In this document: one piece after another, positions 49,975 through 59,570 of the stretch
How the letters are laid out: the number at the start of each line of letters is the position of its first letter
How positions within the stretch are numbered: position 1 is the stretch's first letter
Source: Actinomyces faecalis
GTDB taxonomy: Bacteria > Actinomycetota > Actinomycetes > Actinomycetales > Actinomycetaceae
Assembly: GCF_013184985.2 (NCBI RefSeq)
Contig: NZ_CP063418.1
Location: 496,001-560,000, forward strand
Length of the DNA stretch: 64,000 nucleotides
Reading direction: 5' to 3'
Position numbers and translations under genes: made by a program
The notes under the pieces: model-generated
The model's input: the letters and a program-made list of their open reading frames with translations, nothing else
What the model was told of the DNA's origin: nothing
Database searches by the model: none

Positions 49975-52900
49975 GTGGCGCTGTCTGTTAGGCCGCTTTA
50001 TGCGAATGGGGCGGGGTCTGTTCGTGATGCGTTGCGCTACCTGTCTGAGTGTGAGCATGGCGGTCAGGAAGCCGGTGGTGTGGAGCGTGGCCTGGACTAT
50101 CTGGAGGAGGACGGGCATGCCACACCGGCTATGCGTGTGGTGGGGGTGTCGGACCAGACGCAGGCGTTCTTGGAGGAGCGTCTGGGGGTGGCCTCTGGTG
50201 AGGCTCTGACAGCGGATCAGGTGGCTCGCCTGTTTGGGGCGGAGGGGCAGACTCACCCGCTGGCTCCTGGAAGTGATGAGCGTTTGGGGCGTGCGTTTGA
50301 GCGCACGATGGCGGGCAAGCACGTGCGCCAGTCGTTGCGGGGGCAGCAGATGGTCTTCTCGGCTCCTAAGAGTGTGTCTGTGATGGCTGAGAGCTCGGAT
50401 GAGGCGGTGCGGGGCACGATTGAGAGGGCTCATCGTTAGGCCATGGACGTGGCGTTGGAGTATCTGGCGCAGCAGCCCAGTGCTCGGGTGACGGTGGACG
50501 GGGTGACTCGTTCGGTGGCGGCAGATGGGCTGGTGGCTGTCTCCTACGGTCACCAGGCGGCGCGGCCGGTTGATGGGGTGGCGGACCGCGCTTGCATGAC
50601 CATGTGCTGGTGTCCTCGCGTGTGCATGCGGTGGGAAGTGGCGCACGGTTGATAACAGGGACTGGAACATTGACAGTGTTCGGCGTGTCTATGAGGCGAG
50701 TTTGCGGCGCACTCTGACGCGTGATCTGGGTGTGTCCTGGCAGGTCGTGGGGGATACCGGTAGCGCGGAGTTGGCGGGGTGGACTGAGCAGGCTCATCGG
50801 GAGTTTTCCCGTCGCACTGACGGTATCGCTGAGCGTGAGCGTCAGATGAGGGACGCTGACCCGCTGCTGAGTGCGCGCAGGGCGCATGAGCAGGCAAGGG
50901 TGGACACTCGCGAGGACAAGGTTGCTGGTTCTCAGCAGGTGCGTCGGCAGGTGAACGTGGAGCGGGCGCGTGCGCTGGGTGTGGAGGACCTGGGGCGTGC
51001 CTCGGTGACGATTGAGCAAGCAGATATTGCCCCGAGTCCGTCCACGCTCCTTAGTGCTGTTACGGCGGAGCAGGCGACCTTTACCCATGATGATCTGGTG
51101 GGGATGGCGGCCACGATGCTGCCTAGCGACGGTGACCCTGCGACCCTGATGCAGGAGGCGCAGGACTTGGCGGCTAAGGCGCGGAGCCTGGCGGTGTCCA
51201 TGGAGGGAGCCGCTACGCAGGTGACCACTGCTCAGGCTGATAGGGATGCGGTTACGGGCGTGCCGGTTGGTGAGCGGAAGAGCGCTGTCCGGTACACCAC
51301 CGGGGAGGTTCTCGACGAGTCCAGGGCCATCCTGCGAGGGGGAAGTGAGGACCTGGGGGACAGTGGAGCGGCGGCTTACCTGGACGCGTCGAGATTGTCA
51401 GGTGAGCAGGCTCAGGCGGCCGAGCACCTGGCTCGGGGGTGCAGGCGGGTTAGCGTCATGGAGGCGGCCGCAGGCACTGGGAAGACTCACACGCTTAGCG
51501 CTGTGTCTGACGCGTATCGGGCCGCAGGGTGGGAGGTGTTCGGTCTGGCACCGTCGGGCCGTGCGGCCGCCCAACTGCGTGATGAGGGCGTGGCCGGTGA
51601 GGCCACTACCTTGCACAGTGCGGTAGCCAGGATCGAGGCAGGGAATGCGCCGTGGACGCGGGATGATGGGCGGCATCGAGTCGTTATCGTGGACGAGGCT
51701 GGCATGGCCTCGGCCCAGCACTTGCGATCTCTCATTGACTCCACGCGCGGGACTACCACCCGGCTTGTGCTGGTGGGTGACTCGCGGCAACTGGGGGGCG
51801 GTCAAGAGTCGCGGAGGTGCTTTCAGTGAGCTGTCTCGGGACCTGGGGGCGGCCGACATCCGCCAGGTCTATCGGCAGCAGGACGCCGGGGAGCGGGCAG
51901 CCACCATGGCCTATGCACGACGGCCGGGCGCAGGAGGCTGCTTCCTGGTACGTGGGCAATGACCGCATAACCATGGGTAACCGTGTTGGTGTGGTCGAGG
52001 AGGCGGCCAGGCGATACATGGATGATGAGGCCCAAGGGCTGACATCGGTTGTCGTCGCCTCGGACTCGCGCACTGTCGGGGACGTTAACCACGCGGTGCA
52101 GCAGGCTCGCGTGGCGGACATGAACCCGGAGGAGATCGGTCCGGGACTGTCGATGAGAGGCAGCGACCCCTCCCGCCCTGAGACGGCGCACATTGGGGAC
52201 CTCATCGTGACCCGACGCAACGATAAGACGCTGCGAACTAGCGCCGGTGACAGCGTGCTCAACGGCCACCGCTGGCGCGTGACGGCAGTAAGTAAGCAGG
52301 GGGCGACGGTGGAAAGCGTGGGGCGTGACGGCGTTCCTGCCACTGTTGTCCTCCCCTCCTCCTATCTGGCTCAGCACGCGCACCTGGGGTACGCGGTCAT
52401 CATCCACACCTCGCAGGGTGGGACATGGGACAGGGCCCACGCCATCATTGACGCCGACCGCACAGGCTCAGCCTCCGCCTATGTCGGGGCCACTCGTGGG
52501 CGACGCACAGACATCCTGATCGTCACAGACGGAGTGATGGGGCGCGGGGGGTGACGTCACGCAACCCGCGTTCATTACGGACGAGGCCGAGCACCAGCGG
52601 GTCCTCGTCGGGGCGATCCGTCGAGAGGACCCCACCCGTTCAGTGTGGGACGTGTCCCGAGCAGCCGTGCGGGAACCTGCGGAGCGTGAGCGTGCCTCCG
52701 GGCTGAGGCCTCAGCAGCGGCGCCAGGCGCTACGTACTGCACCTGCCCAGGTCGTCACCGACGCTGAAAGCACCCGAGGCCGCGCGGCCCAAACCTCACA
52801 GCAGCAGACCCTGCCATCGCGTCGTCCCGCTAGTGCTCTCCGTCCAGGGCAGACGCAGACGCCTCCAGGAGCATCACCCATGCAGACAACACGACTTCCG

Positions 52901-53018
52901 CTAATCCCCGAGGGGCTGGGTGCGGCTCAGATCGCCCGCATGGGCATGGATGCCGCAACCTACGCCCGGAGGTCCGGGGCTCGCCGTCGTCGCAGCGGGG
53001 ACGGACGGCGTCGTGTCC
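49975..53018 (+). pseudogene. MobF/TraA relaxase-helicase, multiply frameshifted
   Basis: GTG 49975 follows AAGGAGG. Relaxase parts: ALSVRPLYANGAGSVRDALR; SLRGQQMVFSAPKSVSVMAE; then TAG at 50437-50439; the metal site LHDHVLVSSRVHAVG in a shifted frame. Helicase parts: VMEAAAGTGKTHTLSAVSD (Walker A) and RHRVVIVDEAGMASA (Walker B) in the frame ending 51829; YAVIIHTSQGGTWDRAHAII and ASAYVGATRGRRTDI in the frame ending 52554; a variable tail to about 52990. At least five frame changes plus one nonsense codon; two shifts fall at runs of six G (about 51797 and 52544). In life it would nick and unwind element DNA for transfer. The end abuts uppP. Confidence 0.75.
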
Positions 53019-53882
53019 TCAGGGCGCGACGGTGCCGGTGGCTACCAGGATGATGATGACCAGGCCCAGTGCCACGCGGTAGACGAGGAAGCTGGTGAAC
53101 TTGTTGGAGGAGACGAAGCGCAGCAGCCAGGCGATCGTGGCGTAGGCGACCACGCCGCTGGTCACGGTGGCCAGGGCGGTAGGCAGCCAGCCGACCTGGG
53201 CCGAGATGTCTGAGGCCGCGGTGACCGCCTCCAGCAGGCCGGCGGCCACCAGCGCCGGGATCCCCATGTAGAAGGACAGCCTCGTGGCCGTCACCCGGTC
53301 GAAGCGCAGGAACAGGCCGGCCGAGATCGTGGCTCCTGAGCGGGAGATACCCGGGAAGATCGGTGCCAGCGCCTGGAAGAGGCCGATGACGAGCGCGTCC
53401 TTGACCCCGACCTGCTCCATCCCCTGACCGTTCGTGGCGTGAGCCGCGCCGTCGGGAGCGTCGGAACGGCGGTCGGCCAGCCACATGACCGCGCTCCACG
53501 CGATGAGGGCGCCTGCGATCACCCACAGGGAGCGGGAGGTGACCTCGATGAAGTCCTTGAAGGCCAGGCCGATCACGGCCACCGGGACCGAGCCCAGGAT
53601 GATGCCCCAGCCCAGGGTGTAGTCCGGGTCGTTGCGACGGTCAGGACGGGTCAGGCCCGTCAGCCAGGCCCGGACGATCCGCACGATGTCGCGCCAGAAG
53701 AAGATGACCGCTGCCAGGATGGCCCCGACCTGGATGACCGCGGTGAAGGCCGTCATCCCGACGGTGTTGATGTCGTAGCCGAGCAGCTTCTCCACGATGT
53801 TGAGGTGGCCGGTCGAGGAGACCGGAAGGAACTCGGTGATGCCCTCGACGATGCCGAGGATGACGGCGTGCAGCCAGTTCAT
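53019..53882 (-). CDS. uppP: Undecaprenyl-diphosphatase
   Basis: A 287-residue membrane enzyme with the two UppP/BacA signatures: VEGITEFLPVSSTGHLNIVE near the start and PGISRSGATISAGLFLRFDR in the second half. It removes phosphate from undecaprenyl diphosphate, recycling the carrier for peptidoglycan and surface glycans. The start at 53882 is chosen because the conserved MNWLHAVILGIVEG begins there; the frame is open to 53969. The mobile-island remnants end directly at its 3' side. Confidence 0.92.
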   Translation of the reverse strand: MNWLHAVILGIVEGITEFLPVSSTGHLNIVEKLLGYDINTVGMTAFTAVIQVGAILAAVIFFWRDIVRIVRAWLTGLTRPDRRNDPDYTLGWGIILGSVPVAVIGLAFKDFIEVTSRSLWVIAGALIAWSAVMWLADRRSDAPDGAAHATNGQGMEQVGVKDALVIGLFQALAPIFPGISRSGATISAGLFLRFDRVTATRLSFYMGIPALVAAGLLEAVTAASDISAQVGWLPTALATVTSGVVAYATIAWLLRFVSSNKFTSFLVYRVALGLVIIILVATGTVAP

Positions 53883-54047
53883 GACGCTCCCAGCGCTAGG
53901 CGGTACGGCTACGAGGGTACCGGCCAAGGCCCGCTCACCGGCTGAGGAAGGCAGTGGCGCCCACCTCACGCCTGGCCACGTGCCTAGCCGGCGGCGCTCC
54001 GGCCGGTCATGCCAGGCCTGGCTACGACGTCGGAGCGCGGGGCCCTG

Positions 54048-54875
54048 TCACTGCGGGTCGGTCACCTCGGACAGAGCAGCCAGGGCCTCAGCGTGCAGCA
54101 GGCCGTTGGAGGCGACGGCGCTGCCTCCCCACGGCCCCTCCTGCCCGCTGAGCGAGGTGAAGCGACCACCGGCCTCGGTGACGATCGGTACGAGCGCTCC
54201 CATGTCGTACAGCTCCAGCTCCGGCTCTGCCGCGAGATCGACCGCGCCCTCGGCCACGAGCATGTAGGACCAGAAGTCCCCGTAGGCCCGGGTCCGCCAG
54301 CACGACTGCATGAGGCCGAGCATCCCGCGCAGACGTCCCTGCTCCGCCCACCCTGACAGCGAGGAGTAGGACATGGAGGCGTCGGACATCTCCGAGACCG
54401 AGGACACGTGCAGGCGCTGTGCGGAGGACAAGGACCTCCCGCTCCAGGCCCCGCCGTCCTTGACCGCCCACCAGCGTCTGCCGAGAGCCGGTGCCGAGAC
54501 GAGACCGAGGACGACCTCGTCGTCCTCCACCAGGCTCAGCAGCGTGGCCCACACGGGCACGCCACGCACAAAGCTCTTGGTGCCGTCGATGGGGTCGATG
54601 ATCCACTGACGCGGTGAGTGCCCGGTGGTGCCGAATTCCTCGCCGTACACCGAGTCACGGGTACGAGCCCGAGCCAGGTACTCACGGATGCGCTGCTCGG
54701 CCTCGCGGTCCGCCTCAGTGACCGGGGTCAGGTCAGGCTTGGTCTCGACCTCAAAGTCCTGGCGCTCGAAGTGCGCCTGCGTGAGAGGGTCGACCTGGTC
54801 CGCGATGGTGTGCGCCAGGTAGAGGTCGTCACGCCAGCGGCGCGAGCCAGGGGAGGGCGCGGAGGATGGGCTCAT
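54048..54875 (-). CDS. hisN: Histidinol-phosphatase / inositol-monophosphatase family
   Basis: A 275-residue phosphatase. Metal-site motifs run SVYGEEFG, WIIDPIDGTKSFVRGVPVWA and, near the end, ELELYDMGALVPIVTEAGGR. This subgroup (TRAYGDFWSYMLVAEGAVDL) matches actinobacterial HisN, the histidine-pathway phosphatase, better than true inositol monophosphatase. It overlaps the stop of modBC by four bases, an odd partner for a histidine gene. Confidence 0.8.
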   Translation of the reverse strand: MSPSSAPSPGSRRWRDDLYLAHTIADQVDPLTQAHFERQDFEVETKPDLTPVTEADREAEQRIREYLARARTRDSVYGEEFGTTGHSPRQWIIDPIDGTKSFVRGVPVWATLLSLVEDDEVVLGLVSAPALGRRWWAVKDGGAWSGRSLSSAQRLHVSSVSEMSDASMSYSSLSGWAEQGRLRGMLGLMQSCWRTRAYGDFWSYMLVAEGAVDLAAEPELELYDMGALVPIVTEAGGRFTSLSGQEGPWGGSAVASNGLLHAEALAALSEVTDPQ

Positions 54876-57067
54876 GGTCTGAGGGTAGCGGTGCCCTGGT
54901 GCCGCTGCGCCCGTACCGGCTCGTCGTCGAGGGCCGTCCGTGCCAGCGGGGGACCGGGGCGCGACGGGGCGGCAGCGGGAAGGACACGGACCTGGACGGC
55001 CTTGACGACGGCGGCCAGTTCCGCACCGACCTCGATCCCGAGGTCAGCCACGGCCCCGGCGGTCACGACAGCGGACAGCTGCTGGGCCGGCCCAGGTTCC
55101 TGGCTGACGAGCGTGAGCCGCACGGTTACCAGCGCCCCGGTCCGTTCCAGCCCGCTGACACGTACCGGCAGGTGGTTACGGGGTGAGCCCTCCGGGCCTT
55201 TCTGCCCGCGTGGGTACAGGCCGACGGCGTCCGGTGGTACGAGCGCCACACCGGCTGAGCCACGCTGGGGCTGCCAGCCCTCCTGAGGGCGACCTGTCAG
55301 CCGCAGGCCGCCTCCGAGGTGCAGCACGGGAGCCGCGCTGTCCCCGTCGACCGTGCCGGCTAGTACAGCCGTACCCGTCAGGCTCCTGGCAAAGACGGAT
55401 CGTGGGCAGGACAGGACCTCGGCGACGGTGCCGGTCTCGACCACGCCGCCCTCCTCCAGGACGACGACGTCGCTCGCCAGCGAGGTCAGGTCCAGCACGT
55501 CGTGGGTCACCAGGACCAGGGTCAGGCCCTCGGCAGCCACCCGCTGACCGACCAGGGCGCGTACCTGGGTGCGGGCCTCGACGTCGAGGGCGGCCATGGG
55601 CTCGTCCAGGACGAGGACGGCCGGACGGGTCGCCAGGGCCCGGGCCAGCGCCACACGCGCGGCCTGGCCACCTGACAGCTCGCTGCCGGCGCGGTCGGCC
55701 AGGTGCACCGCGCCAGCTGCCTCCAGCTCGCGCAGGGCCAGCGCCCGTGCCTGGCGACGCGACATCCCCCGGCAACGAGGTCCGAAGGCCACGTTGTCCA
55801 GCACGGACATGTGGGTGAAGATCCCGGGTGACTGGGCCAGCAGCGCGACGTCGCGGCGTCCAGCGGGGACGAGGACCCCGTCCCCGTCCAGGAGACGGCC
55901 GCCGACGCGTACCTGCCCGTCCTCCGCAGGGAGCAGGCCGGTCAGGACCGCGCAGGCGGTGGACTTGCCTGAGCCGTTGGGGCCGATGATCGCCGTCGCC
56001 CCACCAGCCGGCACCGCCAGGTCGACAGTGACACCGCGCTCGCGGAGACTGAAGGACAGGTCCACCTGCTGGCCGCGCGGCGTGCCGTGGCCGTCCCTGT
56101 GCAGGCTCAGAGGCTGACAGGCTAGTCCGTTGCCGTCGGCCGCAGGGGGCGTGGCCGCCTTCTGAGCGGGCCCGGAGGAGGACCGGGCCGGGCGGGTGGA
56201 GAAGCGGCGTCGGGCCAGCAGGTGGTTCCAGGGCAGGTTGGTCACCCCGACCACGACGAAGGACAGGGCGATGAGAACCACCGCGAGCGCCAGGGCGGTG
56301 GCGGTGTCGTTCTCGCGCTCGAGGTAGATAGCCAGCGGCATCGTGCGGGTCACCCCCTCCTTCGATCCCGCGAAGGCGATCGTGGCTCCGAACTCGCCGA
56401 GGCTGCGTCCCAGGGCCAGGGCCGTGCCGCGTGCCAGGGCCGGGGCCACCAGCGGCAGGGTGATGCGGGTCAGGACCGTCCAGGGCCCGGCTCCCAGGGT
56501 CCGTGCGACGGTCTCCTCATGGGTGTCGCGCGAGCGCAGGGCGGCCTCCAGGGTGACCACGAGGTAGGGCATGGCCACGAAGACCTGGGCGATGACGACG
56601 GCGGCCGTGGTGAAGGAGACCTGGAGACCGAGTCGGTCCAGGACGGGTCCGAGCACGCCGCGCTTGCCCAGCGTCGCCAGCAGGGCGATACCGGCCACCA
56701 CCGGAGGCATGGTCATCGGCAGGACCGCCAGGACCCGGGCCAGGTGCACGCCGGGCCAGGGCCGGGCCAGGACCAGGGCCGTGGGTACACCGAGCACCAC
56801 GCTGACGAGCGTGGCGACCAGGCAGGTGCGCAGGGACAGGCCGAGGGCTGCTCGAGCGGTTTCCGATCCCAGCAGCGCGGGCAGGTCGGCCCAGGCCACG
56901 CGCGTGCCCAGACCTGCCAGAGGCAGCACGATGACAGCCCCGCCCAGCAGGGCCAGCACGAGGACGGCGACTGGCAGCCGGCTGTGGTCTGCGCCAGACG
57001 GCCGAGCACGGCGTGCGCGGGCGGACCGGCTTATTCGGGGGGCAGAGGCCAGGGGCACCCGGATCAC
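54872..57067 (-). CDS. Fused molybdate ABC transporter permease-ATPase (ModB-ModC)
   Basis: A 731-residue protein. Residues about 30-285 are a ModB permease with several helices and the EAA-type loop (AARTLGAGPWTVLTRITLPL-like). A low-complexity linker follows (about 290-335), then a ModC ATPase: Walker A IIGPNGSGKSTACAVLTG, signature ELSGGQAARVALARALA, Walker B VLVLDEPMAALD. C-terminal TOBE-like repeats (about 580-720) would bind oxyanion. Both halves appear complete. The start is GTG 57067, overlapping the modA stop. It imports molybdate for the molybdenum cofactor used by the adjacent nitrate reductase. Confidence 0.88.
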   Translation of the reverse strand: MIRVPLASAPRISRSARARRARPSGADHSRLPVAVLVLALLGGAVIVLPLAGLGTRVAWADLPALLGSETARAALGLSLRTCLVATLVSVVLGVPTALVLARPWPGVHLARVLAVLPMTMPPVVAGIALLATLGKRGVLGPVLDRLGLQVSFTTAAVVIAQVFVAMPYLVVTLEAALRSRDTHEETVARTLGAGPWTVLTRITLPLVAPALARGTALALGRSLGEFGATIAFAGSKEGVTRTMPLAIYLERENDTATALALAVVLIALSFVVVGVTNLPWNHLLARRRFSTRPARSSSGPAQKAATPPAADGNGLACQPLSLHRDGHGTPRGQQVDLSFSLRERGVTVDLAVPAGGATAIIGPNGSGKSTACAVLTGLLPAEDGQVRVGGRLLDGDGVLVPAGRRDVALLAQSPGIFTHMSVLDNVAFGPRCRGMSRRQARALALRELEAAGAVHLADRAGSELSGGQAARVALARALATRPAVLVLDEPMAALDVEARTQVRALVGQRVAAEGLTLVLVTHDVLDLTSLASDVVVLEEGGVVETGTVAEVLSCPRSVFARSLTGTAVLAGTVDGDSAAPVLHLGGGLRLTGRPQEGWQPQRGSAGVALVPPDAVGLYPRGQKGPEGSPRNHLPVRVSGLERTGALVTVRLTLVSQEPGPAQQLSAVVTAGAVADLGIEVGAELAAVVKAVQVRVLPAAAPSRPGPPLARTALDDEPVRAQRHQGTATLRP

Positions 57068-57894
57068 TCGGCCCCGGGAGCACCAAAGCCGTAGGTGTCC
57101 TGAAGGATCCTCTGGCCTTCCTCGGACAGGATGAAGGTGACAAAGGCCTGCGCAGCCCCGGTGTTGGTGGAGTCCTTGGTGATGGCGATCGGGTAGTGGT
57201 TGACCACTGAGTTGCTGGGGAGTGCGATGGTCATGACCCTGTCAGCGGCGCCGGCGGCATCGGTGGTGTAGACGATGCCGACGTCAGCCTCGCCAGACTC
57301 GACCTTGCCGCGCACGTCGGTGACCTTCTGCTCTTCCGAGACTGGGTTGAGGCTCACGCCGAGCTCGGTGGCCAGCTTTGCGGTGGCTTCGCCGCAGGGT
57401 ACGGCAGGGGCGCACACGACTAGGTCAGCGCCCTCCAGCGAGCTGTCTAGGCCCGTGACGCCGGCTGGGTTGCCAGCGGGCACGATGAGGGTGAGCACAT
57501 TGGTGGCGAACTCGGTCGAGGCTGCCACGAGGTGCTGCTCGGTGGCCTTCTTCATGGTGGAGCTGGAGGCGGTGGCCAGCACGTCAGCCGTGCTGCCCTC
57601 GGCTAGGGCTGTGACGAGGTCCTGGGAGCCCTGGAAGTCAAAGGTGATCGATACCTGCGGGTGGTGCTCCGTGAAGTGAGTGGCCAGCTCCGTGAAGGCC
57701 TCCTGCAAGGAAGCAGCGGCGAAGACCGTCAGCTCACCGGACAGCGGGCCGGCTGAGGTCTGGGAAGTGCCTGCGGTGCCGGTGGGGACCTGCGAGGGGG
57801 AGGTGGAGCCAGACCCGCAACCGGCCAGCGCAGCGGCGGCCGCCAGGGCCAGGGCGGGTGCGGTGGCCATGATGGTGCGGCGTGAGATGCGCAT
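57064..57894 (-). CDS. modA: Molybdate-binding lipoprotein ModA
   Basis: A 276-residue lipoprotein. The signal peptide ends in the lipobox LAGC and a Ser/Thr-rich linker follows. The ModA domain reads GELTVFAAASLQEAFTELAT, STADVLATASSSTMKKA, ADVGIVYTTDAAG. It captures molybdate or tungstate outside the membrane for ModBC. The start at 57894 is preceded by AAAGGAA; codons open to 57939 lack support. It follows narI by 165 bases on the same strand. Confidence 0.9.
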   Translation of the reverse strand: MRISRRTIMATAPALALAAAAALAGCGSGSTSPSQVPTGTAGTSQTSAGPLSGELTVFAAASLQEAFTELATHFTEHHPQVSITFDFQGSQDLVTALAEGSTADVLATASSSTMKKATEQHLVAASTEFATNVLTLIVPAGNPAGVTGLDSSLEGADLVVCAPAVPCGEATAKLATELGVSLNPVSEEQKVTDVRGKVESGEADVGIVYTTDAAGAADRVMTIALPSNSVVNHYPIAITKDSTNTGAAQAFVTFILSEEGQRILQDTYGFGAPGAE

Positions 57895-58059
57895 GACGTT
57901 CCTTTCAGGACGAGGAGGATTGTGGGGAGTAGTCCGCACGGCCCCTGCCCCGCCACTATTCCCCGGGCCCCGCCGTGCTCCTAGCCAGGCGGCAGGGACG
58001 ACGGCGCCACCGCCAGTGTAGGAGAGAACATTCAGCGCGGTGCGTGCCGTCAGCGGTCC

Positions 58060-58854
58060 TCAGGCGCCTTGGGAGGGGGCGGCGTCGTCCTCGCCCTGGT
58101 TGCCAGTGCCCTGGGTGACGACTGGATGCCAGCCGTGGCGGTGGGCTGAGGCTGTGGGAGCGGCGCTGCGTGAGCGGTAGACCACATCGGGACGGGTCAC
58201 GTAACCCACCGGTGCTGAGACCACGTGGACCAACCGGGTGAAGGGCCAGATCGCGAAGAGCAGGAACCCTGCCACGATGTGGGCCTTGAACACGGCTGGC
58301 ACCTGTGCCATGAGAGAGGGGTCTGGCTGGAGAGTGAAGATCGAGCGGAACCAGGGGCTGATCGTCTCGCGGTAGTCGTAGCCACCGTGCAGCCCCCCGG
58401 TCAGCTGGGTGGAGACCGTCGCCCAGGCGCCCAGCAGGATCGGGACAGACAGCAGGAGGTACATGACCTTGTCGTTGGTGGTCGTGGCCAGACGGACCGA
58501 CTTCACGACCAGGCGACGGTAGAGCAGCCCGGCCAGGCCCACCACCGTCATCAGCCCCGCGATCGTGCCCGGGATGACGGCGGCCAGGTGGTAGACGTGC
58601 TCCGGGACCCCGGCTGCCTCGGTCCACGACTTGGGGACCAGCAGCCCCATGACGTGACCAGCTCCCACGAGCAGGATCCCAACGTGGAACAGTGGTGAGG
58701 CCCAGCGCAGGATCGCTGACTCATTCCACTGCGAGGAGCGGCTGGTCCAGCCGAGCTGGTCAGTGCGGTAGCGCCACACGAGCCCGACCACGAGCAGGAT
58801 GAGGCAGACATAGGGCAGCGCTGTCCACAGGACAGCGGACTCAAAGGTGCTCAT
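58060..58854 (-). CDS. narI: Respiratory nitrate reductase gamma subunit (cytochrome b)
   Basis: A 264-residue membrane protein with five hydrophobic segments and haem-ligand histidines (ASPLFHVGILLVGAGHVMG; FKAHIVAGFLLFAIWPFTRL then VHVVSAP). It oxidises quinol and passes electrons to NarH. The tail after residue 225 is Ser/Ala/His-rich and longer than in E. coli. It overlaps narJ by ATGA. Confidence 0.93.
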   Translation of the reverse strand: MSTFESAVLWTALPYVCLILLVVGLVWRYRTDQLGWTSRSSQWNESAILRWASPLFHVGILLVGAGHVMGLLVPKSWTEAAGVPEHVYHLAAVIPGTIAGLMTVVGLAGLLYRRLVVKSVRLATTTNDKVMYLLLSVPILLGAWATVSTQLTGGLHGGYDYRETISPWFRSIFTLQPDPSLMAQVPAVFKAHIVAGFLLFAIWPFTRLVHVVSAPVGYVTRPDVVYRSRSAAPTASAHRHGWHPVVTQGTGNQGEDDAAPSQGA

Positions 58855-59570
58855 GCGCGTTCCTTCTGCTCGCTGGCAACGGGTTGGCCGGCCGGTTGGG
58901 CTGCTGGCACGGTGGGGTAGCGGACGGGGGTGGTGGGGAAGGGCAGTGTGCTGGTGACCCCGACGGTCTCGGTGGGCGGACCGGCGGCGACCAGGGCGCG
59001 CACGCGCTCAGCGGTGGCCTGGTCGATCTCGGGCAGGGTCAGGCACACCGCCTCCACGAGGCCGGCGTAGGGGCTAGATGCCTGGGTCAGCGCGGTGCGC
59101 AGCACCTCCAGGCCCTCGCGGTGGGAGGACAGCAGCACCTGAGCGATCTCATCTCCCTCGGAGCGTGCCGAGAGCTCGAGCACCACCGGCAGGTAGTCCG
59201 GCAGCTCATCCGCCGCCATCTCGTAGCCTGCGGCGGACAGCGCCTCCTTGAAGGCCAGGATCGCGGCGCCGCGGTGCCGGGTGTCCCCGACGGCGTAGTA
59301 GCTCAGGTACAGGCAGCACCGCCGACGCTGGTCGAAGGTCGCCACGTAGTGCTCAGCCATGGCCCGCTGACCGCGCCCGCGGGCGGTGGCCACGAAGGCT
59401 GCCAGAGGCTCCCGCACGGCAGCCGGAAGGTCCGGCTGGGCCTGTAGAGCCTGCTCGACGGCGGCCAGGCGGGTAGCGAAAACATCCTCACCCGGGTAGT
59501 CCAGCAGCAGCGAGGCGGCCATGTGCACCGTCGCCCGCTGGTGGTCGGTCAGGGCGTCCACGGTCCTCAT
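58851..59570 (-). CDS. narJ: Nitrate reductase assembly chaperone NarJ
   Basis: A 239-residue TorD/NarJ-family chaperone: MAASLLLDYPGEDVFATRLA, YVATFDQRRRCCLYLSYYAV, ADELPDYLPVVLELSA. It helps insert the molybdenum cofactor into NarG and is not part of the final enzyme. It overlaps both narH and narI by four bases. Confidence 0.92.
   Translation of the reverse strand: MRTVDALTDHQRATVHMAASLLLDYPGEDVFATRLAAVEQALQAQPDLPAAVREPLAAFVATARGRGQRAMAEHYVATFDQRRRCCLYLSYYAVGDTRHRGAAILAFKEALSAAGYEMAADELPDYLPVVLELSARSEGDEIAQVLLSSHREGLEVLRTALTQASSPYAGLVEAVCLTLPEIDQATAERVRALVAAGPPTETVGVTSTLPFPTTPVRYPTVPAAQPAGQPVASEQKERA

Larger units (their letters stand above)
41140..53018. mobile_element. Accessory island: decayed integrative conjugative element with inserted cassettes
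   Basis: Between the relB operon and the 3' end of uppP nearly every gene is either mobile-element type or broken. There are four transfer-region remnants on the plus strand (41.5-43.6 kb), a Rep remnant (46.4 kb) and a relaxase-helicase remnant (50-53 kb). Three two-gene secreted/membrane cassettes and a toxin-antitoxin pair sit among them. Base composition changes sharply, most clearly at 46.85-47.72 kb. I found no integrase, no tRNA and no flanking direct repeat, so the borders are approximate; the right border must lie before 53019, where uppP ends. Confidence 0.6.

Noticed and set aside
41100..53050. Flanking direct repeats (att sites) and an integrase for the island
   Set aside because: Compared both borders by eye; no repeat of useful length and no integrase or tRNA gene found.
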